From Anaerolinea sp. (GTDB lineage: Bacteria; Chloroflexota; Anaerolineae; Anaerolineales; Villigracilaceae): a stretch of DNA of 51,827 nucleotides. A model generated the notes under the pieces. The model did not search any database and was not told where the DNA came from. It worked only from the letters and a program-made list of their open reading frames with translations. The stretch is from NCBI GenBank assembly GCA_020047815.1, contig JAIFNG010000002.1, positions 1 through 51,827 on the forward strand, given 5' to 3'. Numbering within the stretch: position 1 is the first letter of the stretch; each line of letters starts with the position of its first letter. Below, in pieces: positions 8,613 through 17,441 of the stretch. A program made the position numbers and the translations under genes.

Positions 8613-9495
8613 CAACAATATTGACCGTTTCAAGCATCTCATCCAGGACAGGCAGAAACGTATCTTTTAATTCAGCGACCATTGTAAGGGTGATGGATTG
8701 CGTACCAGCCGGCACATTGAAGAATACCTGTTTTTGATAGATGGTCACATCCGAGCCGGTTGGGCTCATAAATGATGACCTGGCTTCGATCACGCCGATA
8801 TCCATTCCGCTGGCCGAGGTGACAATGTTTATTGAAGTCACTTCAAACCTGAAAATATCGGCAGTGGCGGGTATTTCACTGGCGATGGCTTGCAATTCTT
8901 CATCTGAGTTCAGGGACATATCCAGCTCTTCATTCAGACCCAGGCGCATTTCGGTGACAAATTCATTTTTTATATGGTCCGGGTTGGCATCAACCGCAAA
9001 GAGACGGAGCACATCCGGGTTTTCATTTTGAACACTGAGCAGGGATTGTTGAACATGCGGGTTGGCAGCTTCCTCCAGTGAAAAGGCATCCAGGTATTCC
9101 TTCTCATTGATCCTCATAACCAGCCAGCCTGCGGGCAATTCGATCTGATAGCCGGCGCGTTCATCTACAAAAAGCAGTGAACCGTCTTCCTGTTCGATCA
9201 ACTGGCTAAGCGTTGGATCTGGCTCGGCAGTGGGAGTCTCTGTCGGTGCCGGCGTGGAGGTAATGGCGGCTATGGGCGCGGCAGTGAACACCGTGGTCGA
9301 TGCAGGGACTGGCGCAAATTGCTCGGTCTGCACGATGGCGGCGGAAACAGTCCCAGCCACCATCGTTTCAATTCGTCCAGTATCCACCGTTGGGGTGGGA
9401 AGTGAAGTCGAAGAGGTTGGGAGCCCCGGCACGACACAGGCTGTTATCGCCCCTAAAAATGTCAGAGCGATCAAAATTGTTCGTCTATTGTTCAT
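8602..9495 (-). CDS. Lipoprotein of unknown function
   Basis: A 297-residue lipoprotein. The signal peptide runs from MNNRR through ILIALTFLGAITAC, with the lipid-modified cysteine near residue 19, followed by a Thr/Pro/Ala-rich linker to about residue 95 (APTPTETPTAEPDPT is typical). The folded part starts at DGSLLFVDERAGYQIELPAGWLVM, which resembles the opening of PsbP-like or DUF1795-type domains that often read YxxxxPxxW. No catalytic residues are evident. The ATG at 9495 is chosen because GAGGAAG precedes it and the lipobox falls at the right distance; 61 residues of upstream open frame cross the Rrf2 terminator and are not coding. Confidence 0.75.
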   Translation of the reverse strand: MNNRRTILIALTFLGAITACVVPGLPTSSTSLPTPTVDTGRIETMVAGTVSAAIVQTEQFAPVPASTTVFTAAPIAAITSTPAPTETPTAEPDPTLSQLIEQEDGSLLFVDERAGYQIELPAGWLVMRINEKEYLDAFSLEEAANPHVQQSLLSVQNENPDVLRLFAVDANPDHIKNEFVTEMRLGLNEELDMSLNSDEELQAIASEIPATADIFRFEVTSINIVTSASGMDIGVIEARSSFMSPTGSDVTIYQKQVFFNVPAGTQSITLTMVAELKDTFLPVLDEMLETVNIVVDE

Positions 9496-9518
9496 GTTCT
9501 TCTTCCTCGATGGATGAA

Positions 9519-9556
9519 ATAAAAAAGCCTCCCGGCTATTATAGCCGAGAGGCTTT
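9519..9556 (-). terminator. Terminator of the Rrf2 gene
   Basis: AAGCCTC (9525-9531) pairs with GAGGCTT (9549-9555), and CGGCTA (9533-9538) with TAGCCG (9542-9547), with one mismatch between the two helices. On the minus strand the stem is followed by six T residues (A run 9521-9526). Confidence 0.75.
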
Positions 9557-9572
9557 ATGGAATTAACAACAG

Positions 9573-9986
9573 TTACATTGAAAAAGTATCTTTTTTCATC
9601 ATTTCTGCAAAGTTTGTGTTCTTCAACCTGCTCACCAATTGCAGGTGAGCCTCGGTCCAAACCGGGCGCAGGGGACAATTATCATCAAATGAGCAGGTGC
9701 TGTTCTCACCGACACATTCATTGAGCTGGATGGGGCCGTCAATTGCTTCGATGACTTCCAGCAGGTTGATCTCTTTCGGGTCACGCGCCAGCGTTACACC
9801 ACCGCGCGCGCCGCGCGAAGTATGCAGCAGCCCGGCGATCGATAATTGAGAGACGATCTTGGCAAGAAAGGAGGGGGGAATGTGTTGCTCTTCTGCAATT
9901 ATATTTGTGGCAACGCGCTGTTCACCATTGCGGGCAAGGTGAAGGACTGCCCGGACGGCGTAATCTGCTTGACGTGTGATTTGCAT
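9573..9986 (-). CDS. Rrf2-family regulator, probable [2Fe-2S] sensor
   Basis: A 137-residue transcription regulator. The N-terminal winged helix starts MQITRQADYAVRAVLHLA, the form conserved in IscR/NsrR/RirA proteins, and the wing is GLLHTSRGARGGVTLARD. Three cysteines follow in CVGENSTC then SFDDNC (C-x6-C-x5-C, residues near 98-111), the spacing used to hold a [2Fe-2S] cluster. It therefore probably senses iron-sulfur status, NO or redox stress. The ATG at 9986 follows GAGGT. No iron-sulfur assembly genes are adjacent, so NsrR-like or RsrR-like roles are as possible as an IscR-like one. Confidence 0.87.
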   Translation of the reverse strand: MQITRQADYAVRAVLHLARNGEQRVATNIIAEEQHIPPSFLAKIVSQLSIAGLLHTSRGARGGVTLARDPKEINLLEVIEAIDGPIQLNECVGENSTCSFDDNCPLRPVWTEAHLQLVSRLKNTNFAEMMKKDTFSM

Positions 9987-10173
9987 GCTGACCTCTTTAA
10001 GGATATGAAAACAGGTAATTTCTACCGACAAACACGATTTTATTGTGGAAAGGGCTCCCAGACAAGTGATGGAGGTCATGGATAAATTATGACCTTTTGC
10101 TCCGAATTGTTCCCGGGTGTACCTCACCCATTACGACACTCCCCCTCAAACAGACTGAAACTTGCCCAGTCCA

Positions 10174-10223
10174 AAACATAAAAGATCCCACGCCAGCAGG
10201 TTGACGTGGGATCTTTTATGTTT
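10174..10223 (-). terminator. 19-bp perfect stem between DUF4097/toast-rack gene and Rrf2
   Basis: 10174-10192 pairs with 10205-10223 without mismatch, loop 12 nt. The stem has A/T-rich ends, so each strand provides its own T tract. It lies just beyond the stop of the lipoprotein gene at 10231 and insulates Rrf2. Confidence 0.75.
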
Positions 10224-10230
10224 GGAAATT

Positions 10231-11079
10231 CTATTTTGTCAGTGTTACATTTCCTGCGCCGATTTCGATCACAAAGGTAAGCGTTGGACCTTCGCCTTTT
10301 TGTGTGTACACATTGCCGTTCTTTCCCCAGGTGGAGCCGACACTGATATTTGATGCACCGCTGTCGATCGTGGCCACTGCTGCCACATCCTCTGGAACAC
10401 TGATAATAATATTGCTAAATCCGCTTGAAATCTTAATCGAGGCATCACGCTGCAATTCACCTGAGAAATCAAGTGTGTAATCACCCGCGCCGGATGAGAA
10501 ATCAAAGATGCTGAAATTGGCGTTGGCAAGCCCGCTCAACGTTACGTCAGAAGCGCCCGTTTCATAACGGAAGGTGGACATCTCAACCTGGTTGGGTTCA
10601 GAGAATGCCAGTTCAACATTTGCCGCGCCATCCTTTAAGGTCAGGTTCTTGAGCGAAAGACCGCCAAGCTCAAAGTTCCCATCGTATGCACCCGATTCAA
10701 TGGTCAAGTCCATGGGAGTATTGCCAAGTTTGAGATCCCATTCGTTTTTCAGGTCTTTGAATGCGGGAAGCCCTTTGAACTCATTATCACCTACTTGAAC
10801 CCGGACGTCGCCTTCATCGACTTTTACTACAGGTTCGAATTCAGAATAATTATAGGTGGCAGTGCCTTCAACCAGGTTTTTCGCACCAGGTGACAGGGTC
10901 ATATCGCCAGCGCCAAATGAAAGACGCAAGCTTACATCATCAACATCTGGAACCTGCACGCTGATCTCGTCCGTAACCTCAGGCCCGGGTGTGGGGGCTT
11001 TGGGCAGGTCAATATTAAATCCACAGGCCAGGCTGGCTAAGGCAAGCATGAGAAATGCTGAAATAATCTTTATATTCAT
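10231..11079 (-). CDS. Lipoprotein with toast-rack / DUF4097-like beta repeat domain
   Basis: A 282-residue lipoprotein with signal peptide MNIKIISAFLMLALASLAC (lipid cysteine at 19) and a short Pro-rich linker. The rest is built of short repeated strands, such as SFGAGDMTLSPG, ETGASDVTLSGL, SSGAGDYTLDFSG, DSGASNISVGS and EIGAGNVTLTK. This GAG(D/N)-x-T-L periodicity is the pattern of the right-handed beta-helix-like toast-rack/LiaF-C/DUF4097 proteins. It is probably an extracytoplasmic structural or sensory protein. AGGAGAAC fixes the ATG at 11079. It is a single gene flanked by terminators on both sides. Confidence 0.8.
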   Translation of the reverse strand: MNIKIISAFLMLALASLACGFNIDLPKAPTPGPEVTDEISVQVPDVDDVSLRLSFGAGDMTLSPGAKNLVEGTATYNYSEFEPVVKVDEGDVRVQVGDNEFKGLPAFKDLKNEWDLKLGNTPMDLTIESGAYDGNFELGGLSLKNLTLKDGAANVELAFSEPNQVEMSTFRYETGASDVTLSGLANANFSIFDFSSGAGDYTLDFSGELQRDASIKISSGFSNIIISVPEDVAAVATIDSGASNISVGSTWGKNGNVYTQKGEGPTLTFVIEIGAGNVTLTK

Positions 11080-11130
11080 ATTAAGTTCTCCTTCTGGGAA
11101 GTATACGTCACGAACACTGGAATGGTTGCA

Positions 11131-11168
11131 AAAGAAGATCCCCCTTCGAGTGAACGAAAGAGGATCTT
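11131..11168 (-). terminator. Terminator of radA
   Basis: AAGATCC near 11135 pairs with GGATCTT ending at 11168, with a looser inner stem CTTCG/CGAAAG. On the minus strand it is followed by CTTTT. Confidence 0.6.
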
Positions 11169-11194
11169 TATTTTGGATATGATGATGACACTGC

Positions 11195-12604
11195 CTATTT
11201 TTTTACCCGCGCCGGCTCAGGCAGTTTCAAGGCGACATGCAGCGCCTGGTCCAATGACCTGACCTCAATGATCTCGATACCTTTAGGATATGGTTCACCC
11301 TGACGGATGGCCTTTGGCACGATCGCGGTCTTGAAGCCCAGTTTTTGTGCTTCCCGCAAACGCGCCACCATTTGACCGGGCATCCGCAGTTCGCCCGCCA
11401 GACCGATCTCGCCGATCAAGACGGCTTCGGCCCGCACAGGAATATCCTTCCATGAAGATGTGATCGCCGCAGCGATCGCAAGGTCGGCAGCAGGTTCGTC
11501 AATTTGGATGCCGCCCACCACATTTACAAAGACATCCTGTTCGGAAAGTTTCAATCCCACACGCCGGGTCAGCACAGCAGCGATCAACAGCAAACGATTG
11601 AAGTCAATTCCATTGGGTGTGCGGCGCGCATTCCCGAACTGGGTGGGAGAAGTTAATCCCTGAATTTCTACAAGGATCGGGCGCGTGCCCTCCATGGTCA
11701 CGGCAATGGTCGAACCCGCCGCATTGACCAGCCGCTCGGCGAGAAACGCCTCTGAGGGATTGGTCACTTCGACAAGCCCCCCCTCACGCATCTCGAACAC
11801 ACCCACTTCGGCGGTGGCGCCAAAGCGATTTTTTACCGAACGCAGCAAACGATACGCCTGGAACCTGTCCCCTTCGAGATATAAAACCGTATCCACAATA
11901 TGTTCCAGCACCCGTGGACCCGCAATGGCGCCTTCTTTTGTCACATGACCGATCATGAATACAGATACGGCTGTGGACTTCGCAAGTTCACGCAAATGAG
12001 ACGCGCACTCACGCACCTGAGAAACCGAGCCTGCCGATGAATCCAACTCGGACAGATAAACCGTCTGGATGGAATCAACGATCAGCAGGTCGGGTTTTAA
12101 TTCGTTGACGTGGTTCAGAATCACTTCGAGGTTCGTTTCCGTCACCAATAAAAGATTCTTCGGTAACTCCTTTTTATCACTTAACAAGCGCACCGCACGC
12201 ATTTTGATCTGCCGTTCAGACTCTTCCCCTGAAACATACAACACCCGCTGCGTGTTTGCCATTTCCATTGCCATTTGCAGCAGCAGCGTGGATTTGCCGA
12301 TACCAGGGTCACCGCCGATCAGCACGATGGAGCCAGGCACGATCCCGCCGCCAAGAACCCGCGCAAATTCGCCGATCGGCAGGTGGATGCGGTCTTCTGC
12401 ATCTCCCCCGACTTCATCGATCGGCCGCGGGATCGAACGTCCACTCAACCCGCGGACATTTGACGGGCCTTTGTTGACCGGCTCTTCATGGATGACTTCC
12501 TCGACCATGCTATTAAACGAGGAACACTGCGGGCATTTGCCCATGTAAGAAGCGGCGACACGTCCACATTGTTGGCAGACATAACGGGTGTGTGTTTTTG
12601 CCAT
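11195..12604 (-). CDS. radA: DNA repair protein RadA
   Basis: A 469-residue RecA-like branch-migration protein used in recombinational repair. Residues 10-27 form the C4 zinc finger (CQQCG then CPQC). The Walker A motif GGDPGIGKST is at about 98-106, the RadA signature KNRFG at 258-262, and the C-terminal third is the Lon-protease-like domain with DLAIAAAITSSWKD and IGEIGLAGELR. All hallmark motifs are intact. It starts 14 nt after the stop of the membrane iron-sulfur protein gene and is probably cotranscribed with it. The ribosome site is weak (AGAGAAA). Confidence 0.95.
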   Translation of the reverse strand: MAKTHTRYVCQQCGRVAASYMGKCPQCSSFNSMVEEVIHEEPVNKGPSNVRGLSGRSIPRPIDEVGGDAEDRIHLPIGEFARVLGGGIVPGSIVLIGGDPGIGKSTLLLQMAMEMANTQRVLYVSGEESERQIKMRAVRLLSDKKELPKNLLLVTETNLEVILNHVNELKPDLLIVDSIQTVYLSELDSSAGSVSQVRECASHLRELAKSTAVSVFMIGHVTKEGAIAGPRVLEHIVDTVLYLEGDRFQAYRLLRSVKNRFGATAEVGVFEMREGGLVEVTNPSEAFLAERLVNAAGSTIAVTMEGTRPILVEIQGLTSPTQFGNARRTPNGIDFNRLLLIAAVLTRRVGLKLSEQDVFVNVVGGIQIDEPAADLAIAAAITSSWKDIPVRAEAVLIGEIGLAGELRMPGQMVARLREAQKLGFKTAIVPKAIRQGEPYPKGIEIIEVRSLDQALHVALKLPEPARVKK

Positions 12605-12618
12605 ATGGTTTCTCTAAA

Positions 12619-14604
12619 CTACTTCATTCTCTCTGCCACGATCTCCGCGACATCCAGTACTTGAATATTTCCGCCATCTGCCTTGGACGCGTCATTCATC
12701 ATCGTCAGGCAGAAGGGGCATCCCACCGCAACCGTATTGGCGCCTGTGGATTTGGCTTCAGCAAAACGCGCCTCGTTGACACGCGCCGAACCTGGTTCCT
12801 CTTCCTTCCACATTTGCGCGCCGCCTGCGCCGCAACAGAAGGACTTGTCTTCGTTACGCGGCATTTCGATCGTCAATACGCCAGTCGATTTAAGCGCGGT
12901 GCGCGGAGCATCAACTTCCTTGTTATGCCTGCTTAGATAACAGGGGTCATGGAATGTCACGGATAATTGTTCGCCGCTTACATCCAGACTGATCTTCCCC
13001 GCACCTACCAGCTCATTGATAAACTGCGTATGGTGGATCACTTCATAGTTTCCGCCAAAGGCCGGGTATTCATTCTTAAGCGTGTGCAGACAATGCGGAC
13101 ACGTCGTGACAATTCTCTTCGGGGCGACCTCGTTCAAGACCTCAACATTTTGCGTCGCCAGACCGAAGAAAATATCCTCGCGTCCTGCGCGTCTTGCAGA
13201 GTCGCCTGTGCATGCTTCACTCCTGCCAAGCACCGCAAAATTGACTCCCGCCGCGTTCAAGATCCTGGTAAAGGCTTGCGCGGTCTTTTGCGCGCGTGCA
13301 TCGGTGGCAGGGGCACACCCGACCCACCATAAAATATCAGGCTCGGGGTTTTGCTCAATGGTCGGGACGTTTAATCCAGCCGCCCACTTCATACGGTCAG
13401 CCTGGGAAACATTCCAGGGATTCAGGTTGCGTTCCATGCCCTTGAAGGCAGTCTCCAATTGCTTGGGGAAGGAACTTTCCATCATCGCAAGATTTCTACG
13501 GATGTCCAAAATATCGCGCATCGGTTCATTCCCGACGGGGCAAATATCCACACATGCGCCACAAGAGGTGCAAGCCCAAACCGCTTCCTCGCTGATCAAC
13601 TCAACCATGGGAACATCAGTGGTACCACCATTATTGAAGTGATAGCGTTTGTTGATCTCCAACGCAGCCGGGGAAAGCAATTTGCCCGTATTGTATTCGG
13701 GGCAAACCTCCTGACAGCGGAAGCACATGATGCAGGCGTAGCTGTCCATGATCTGCTCCCAGCCGAGGTCTTTCATTTTTGCCGCCCCGAATTGTTCGAT
13801 GGTTTGGTCTTCGAGGTTGATGTAGCTCAATTGCCCAATTGATTTTCGCTCAGGCTTTACCGCAAAATTGATCGGGGCAAAGAAGACGTGAATGTGTTTC
13901 GAATATGGGAAGTAGGGCAGGAATGCCACCACCGCACCGATGGAAAGCCAGAATGCGATGTGTTCCCCCGCGATCAAGGCATTCGGGTCCGCACCAGCCC
14001 AAAGGGTGGATATCGCCGAAATGCTGGGCTGCCAGGGGTCAGTGTGTCCTGCCAGCGCCAGCGAGAAAGACTCGCCCAGGAAACGCATCAGGTTGTGAAT
14101 GAAAATAAAGGTGGCAACGATCGCAGAATCGCGCATAATGCCAAACCTTGCCTTCGCATGGAGCAGGGTCGTATCCCGCGTGGACAGGGCCGCAGGCCGC
14201 ATGATAAAGCGGCGGATCGCCAGCGCAACAATGCCAATGATGATCAATACATTGACGATGTCTGCAAGCAGCCTGTACAGTTCCCCAAACAAGCCCGTGT
14301 TATCCAGAAGCTTGAAATTTGTGAAGGCGTAGATCAAATCCCCAAGGTTGATCAGCAGAAAGGAAAGGAAACCCCAGCCGACAAGCCCATGCAAAATACT
14401 CGTCCACAGACGGAAACGAAAAACGGGCTGGAACAATCCCACTTTGAGGATGAGTTCCCAGACCCGTTTATAAGCCAGTGACCAGTCGATCTTCCCCTGT
14501 CCGCTGTTGATCTGTCCCATGATGCGGGCAAAACCGCGGTAAGTGAAGTATAACGATGCAAGCGTTGCAAGGACAAACAAAATTTGTTCAACAAGAGTGA
14601 GCAT
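12619..14604 (-). CDS. Membrane iron-sulfur oxidoreductase, FadF/HdrD-like
   Basis: A 661-residue integral membrane protein. Residues 1-260 hold several transmembrane helices of a NarI-like heme b domain (FRLWTSILHGLVGWGFLSF). Two [4Fe-4S] ferredoxin motifs follow, CIMCFRCQEVCP and CTSCGACVDICP. The C-terminal part has two cysteine-rich CCG domains, seen in GCAPATDA with CPHCLHTL, and in DPCYLSRHN with CCGAGGAQMW. The architecture matches FadF and the proposed ETF:menaquinone oxidoreductases (EMO), which pass electrons from acyl-CoA dehydrogenases via electron transfer flavoprotein to quinone. HdrDE- or DsrK-type roles are possible. GGGAGATG precedes the ATG. Confidence 0.85.
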   Translation of the reverse strand: MLTLVEQILFVLATLASLYFTYRGFARIMGQINSGQGKIDWSLAYKRVWELILKVGLFQPVFRFRLWTSILHGLVGWGFLSFLLINLGDLIYAFTNFKLLDNTGLFGELYRLLADIVNVLIIIGIVALAIRRFIMRPAALSTRDTTLLHAKARFGIMRDSAIVATFIFIHNLMRFLGESFSLALAGHTDPWQPSISAISTLWAGADPNALIAGEHIAFWLSIGAVVAFLPYFPYSKHIHVFFAPINFAVKPERKSIGQLSYINLEDQTIEQFGAAKMKDLGWEQIMDSYACIMCFRCQEVCPEYNTGKLLSPAALEINKRYHFNNGGTTDVPMVELISEEAVWACTSCGACVDICPVGNEPMRDILDIRRNLAMMESSFPKQLETAFKGMERNLNPWNVSQADRMKWAAGLNVPTIEQNPEPDILWWVGCAPATDARAQKTAQAFTRILNAAGVNFAVLGRSEACTGDSARRAGREDIFFGLATQNVEVLNEVAPKRIVTTCPHCLHTLKNEYPAFGGNYEVIHHTQFINELVGAGKISLDVSGEQLSVTFHDPCYLSRHNKEVDAPRTALKSTGVLTIEMPRNEDKSFCCGAGGAQMWKEEEPGSARVNEARFAEAKSTGANTVAVGCPFCLTMMNDASKADGGNIQVLDVAEIVAERMK

Positions 14605-14625
14605 GGCATCTCCCTTAGTGTGGAA

Positions 14626-14693
14626 TTAACTTTGTTAAGTTTAGCACAAATCAGAATATAAAAATAAGTCACAAGTCATGCTGCAAACATGAC
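14626..14693. promoter_or_regulatory. Two inverted repeats in the fadF-like / thioesterase divergent region
   Basis: TTAACTTTGTTAA (14626-14638) is a 5-bp palindrome with 3-nt centre, 22 nt upstream of the iron-sulfur gene. GTCATG (14675-14680) and CATGAC (14688-14693) form a second inverted repeat with a 7-nt spacer. Either could be a regulator site. Confidence 0.35.
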
Positions 14694-14746
14694 CTACTTC
14701 GCCTCTTACTTTACCAAAACAAACCTCGCAAGGTGAACAATGATTG

Positions 14747-14752
14747 TATAAT
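14747..14752 (+). promoter_or_regulatory. -10 box of a leaderless thioesterase transcript
   Basis: TATAAT ends six bases before the ATG at 14759; the interval CCCGCC contains no ribosome site. No convincing -35 was found. Confidence 0.5.
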
Positions 14753-14758
14753 CCCGCC

Positions 14759-15175
14759 ATGACAGATTATAAATTCTTCCACCCGATCGAAGTCCGCTAC
14801 GGAGATCTGGACCCGCAGGGACATGTCAACAACGCAAAACATCTGACTTATTTTGAGCAGGCGCGCGTCCATTATTTGATCGAACTTGGGCTATTCAGCA
14901 GGGATCAATCCTTCATGGAGGTCGGCGTGGTCATCGCTGATATTCACATTGCCTACCATGCAGCCATCCATTATGAAGATAACATCAAGGTCGGGGTAAA
15001 AACCATCAAGCTCGGCACCAAGTCGGTAACGGTGGAACAGTGCGTGATGAATACCGGGACGGGAACGGTCATGGCATCTGGAACCGTGGTAATGGTCACG
15101 TTCGATTACAAAGACATTAAGTCCATCCCGGTACCTGATGAGTGGAAGAAAAAAATTAGTGAATTTGAACGATAA
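14759..15175 (+). CDS. Acyl-CoA thioesterase, hot-dog fold (YbgC/FadM-like)
   Basis: A 138-residue single hot-dog domain. The motif RYGDLDPQGHVNNAKHLTYF has the conserved aspartate and the GHVNN turn of the 4-hydroxybenzoyl-CoA thioesterase family, and FEQARVHYL is the following hot-dog helix. It probably hydrolyses acyl-CoA thioesters in the cytosol, consistent with the divergent FadF-like gene for fatty acid oxidation electrons. An upstream TTG at 14744 would overlap the -10 hexamer, so the ATG at 14759 is used. It is followed after 18 nt by the peptidase gene. Confidence 0.87.
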   Translation: MTDYKFFHPIEVRYGDLDPQGHVNNAKHLTYFEQARVHYLIELGLFSRDQSFMEVGVVIADIHIAYHAAIHYEDNIKVGVKTIKLGTKSVTVEQCVMNTGTGTVMASGTVVMVTFDYKDIKSIPVPDEWKKKISEFER

Positions 15176-15193
15176 CCTTTTCTGGAGAAAAAC

Positions 15194-16243
15194 ATGCCCC
15201 TGCCAAATATTGACGAAAAGTATTTCACGACCTTCCTCGTTGACCTGCTCAACACCCCCTCGCCCACCGGCTTTGCAGAACCGGCAATTGAATTTGTGGA
15301 AAAGGAATTATCCAAATATAAACAACTGCAGCTTTCGCGTACGCGCAAAGGCGCACTGGTTGCCCGGTGGGAAGTTAAAAGCAGCCAGCCGCCTGCCGCT
15401 TTGACCGCCCATGCAGACACGCTCGGCGCGGTGGTGAAGGAGATCAAGCCCAACGGGCGTTTGAAGTTGAGCCGCATCGGTGGGATCCAATGGAACACCG
15501 TTGAAACCGAGGGCGTATGGATATTCCCCTCAAAAGGCGAAAAGATCCGCGGCTCGGTTCTGATCGATACGGCATCCGGTCACATTTATAGCGCAGCCGG
15601 AGGCGAAACTCCGCGAAACGACGAACACATGGAAGTTCGTCTTGATGCGCGCACGACCTCTGAGAAGGAAACCCGGGCACTCGGGATCAACATCGGCGAT
15701 TGCGTGGCATTCGATCCGCGTGTGGAGGTGACCCAGGGCTTCATCCGCTCGCGCTTCCTGGACGACAAGGCTTGCGTGGCAAACCTGGTTGCAGCGATCA
15801 AGTCCCTGACAGATGCGGGTCAAAGTCCGACCAGAACCATTTACTTCCATATATCCAATTATGAAGAGGTTGGACATGGTGCGGCGGCAGGCATCCCCAC
15901 TGAGGTCGCGGAGTTGATCACCGTGGATATGGCTGTGGTCGGCAACGGACAGGAGTCTGATGAATTCCATGCGACCCTGTGCACCAAAGACAGCGGCGGT
16001 CCATATCATGAAGGGTTGAATAAAAAAATGCGCGCGATCGCAGAGCAGCACAATATTCCCTACAAAACAGATGTCTATCCCTTCTACGGCTCGGATGGTG
16101 AATCCTTCTGGCGGGCGGGCGGCGATGTGGCGCTTTCGCTCATTGGACCCGGCATTGACGCTTCCCACAATTATGAGCGTGCCCACATGGACGGTTTGAA
16201 CGCGACAACTAATTGGGTTATGGCGTATCTGTTAAGTGAATAG
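15194..16243 (+). CDS. M42-family metallopeptidase
   Basis: A 349-residue di-metal aminopeptidase of the M42 family. The metal and catalytic residues are visible: His73 and Asp75 in AHADTLG, Asp190/Asp191 in SRFLDDK, Glu224-Glu225 in NYEEVGHG, Asp245 in VDMAVVG, and a C-terminal histidine in DASHNYERAH. M42 enzymes form large tetrahedral cytosolic complexes that trim peptides. Some M42 members sit in osmolyte operons, but no such genes are here. TGGAG precedes the ATG at normal distance. It follows the thioesterase gene closely. Confidence 0.9.
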   Translation: MPLPNIDEKYFTTFLVDLLNTPSPTGFAEPAIEFVEKELSKYKQLQLSRTRKGALVARWEVKSSQPPAALTAHADTLGAVVKEIKPNGRLKLSRIGGIQWNTVETEGVWIFPSKGEKIRGSVLIDTASGHIYSAAGGETPRNDEHMEVRLDARTTSEKETRALGINIGDCVAFDPRVEVTQGFIRSRFLDDKACVANLVAAIKSLTDAGQSPTRTIYFHISNYEEVGHGAAAGIPTEVAELITVDMAVVGNGQESDEFHATLCTKDSGGPYHEGLNKKMRAIAEQHNIPYKTDVYPFYGSDGESFWRAGGDVALSLIGPGIDASHNYERAHMDGLNATTNWVMAYLLSE

Positions 16244-16318
16244 ACTATCAGGGAGTCGAGAGAAGTCTCTTTGTCCCCATTCACTATTTTCCACCCCCCC
16301 CATCTTCCAAGGTCAATT

Positions 16319-17317
16319 ATGAAACTTGATGCCGCACTTCCCACAGTTCAATTGAAGGATGTCCCTGCCATTGCACAAGCTGCGCAGGAAATTGGATTCG
16401 ACGCGCTTTGGACTCAGGAAACCCAACACGATCCCTTCCTGCCCTGTGCGCTGATCGCTGAACATTCAAAGACCCTCCACTTTGGGACTGCCATCGCGGT
16501 CTCGTTTGCGCGCTCGCCTGCGACCCTTGCCCATACCGCCTGGGACCTGTCCGCGCAGTCGGGCGGGAGATTCATTCTGGGCTTGGGCACCCAGGTCAAG
16601 GCGCACATTGAGCGGAGATTCGGCATGACCTGGCCGGAGTCAGTCACGGGGCAATTGCGCGAGCAGATCCAGGTGATCCGCACATTTTGGGATACCTGGC
16701 AGAATGGCACAAAGTTAAATTTTCGCGGCGAATATTACAAAGCCACGTTGATGTCACCCTTCTTTAATCCTGGCGCCATTGAACACCCGAACATCCCAAT
16801 CTATATTGCTGGCGTCAACACGGGGTTGGCAAAACTGGCTGGCGAATTATGCGAGGGATTCCACGCGCACCCGTTCAACAGTCCGCGCTACATGAATGAA
16901 GTGATCCTGCCTGCCATGGAGGAAGGTCTGCAAAAGAACGGGCGAAACCGAAAGGACATTACAGTTTCGATGACTCCCTTTGTGGCGACCTCCCCCGAAG
17001 AAGAATCCTTCGCACGAATGCAGATCGCGTTCTACGCTTCCACGCCATCCTATCAATCCGTAATGGATATGTACGACTGGACTGAAACTGCACAAAAATT
17101 ATCGGGCTACGCCGCCAAGGGTGAGTGGGCTGAAATGCCCATGCTCATTACCGATGAAATGCTGAACGAATTCTGCCTCATCACTACGCAGGAAAACCTG
17201 GCAGACGATCTAAAAAAACGCTATAACGGTATTGCAGACAGGCTGACGCTGTATACGCCCTTTGTTCCGAACGAGAAGGATGATTGGTGGAGAGAGTTGG
17301 CAGGGACATTCCATTAA
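16319..17317 (+). CDS. LLM-class F420-dependent oxidoreductase
   Basis: A 332-residue luciferase-like TIM-barrel oxidoreductase. It shows GFDALWTQETQHDPF near the N-terminus, LHFGTAIAVSFARSPATLA, and the typical SGGRFILGLGTQVKAHIERRFG, which contacts the deazaflavin or flavin phosphate. This is the pattern of F420-dependent dehydrogenases rather than bacterial luciferase itself. Substrate unknown. The ATG at 16319 follows CAAGG; an in-frame TTG at 16271 would add 16 residues that do not resemble the family start. Use of F420 by this organism is inferred, since no F420 synthesis gene is in the window. Confidence 0.85.
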   Translation: MKLDAALPTVQLKDVPAIAQAAQEIGFDALWTQETQHDPFLPCALIAEHSKTLHFGTAIAVSFARSPATLAHTAWDLSAQSGGRFILGLGTQVKAHIERRFGMTWPESVTGQLREQIQVIRTFWDTWQNGTKLNFRGEYYKATLMSPFFNPGAIEHPNIPIYIAGVNTGLAKLAGELCEGFHAHPFNSPRYMNEVILPAMEEGLQKNGRNRKDITVSMTPFVATSPEEESFARMQIAFYASTPSYQSVMDMYDWTETAQKLSGYAAKGEWAEMPMLITDEMLNEFCLITTQENLADDLKKRYNGIADRLTLYTPFVPNEKDDWWRELAGTFH

Positions 17318-17441
17318 ATACACCGATCCTGTGGCGCGTCGTCCCAGCCAGTTGCTTTTCACCTGTAAAGCACAAGCATAGTCATTACCATTCCGATTGA
17401 CCTTTAATTTTTCACCAGCGCCATTTTAGAAAGGCCAAAAC

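Noticed and set aside
9496..9678. Upstream extension of the lipoprotein at 8602-9495
   Set aside because: The extra 61 codons run through the Rrf2 terminator and would place the lipobox far from the N-terminus.
13888..14481. 197-codon frame opposite the FadF-like gene
   Set aside because: It is antisense to well-supported transmembrane and iron-sulfur motifs and has no ribosome site or family similarity.
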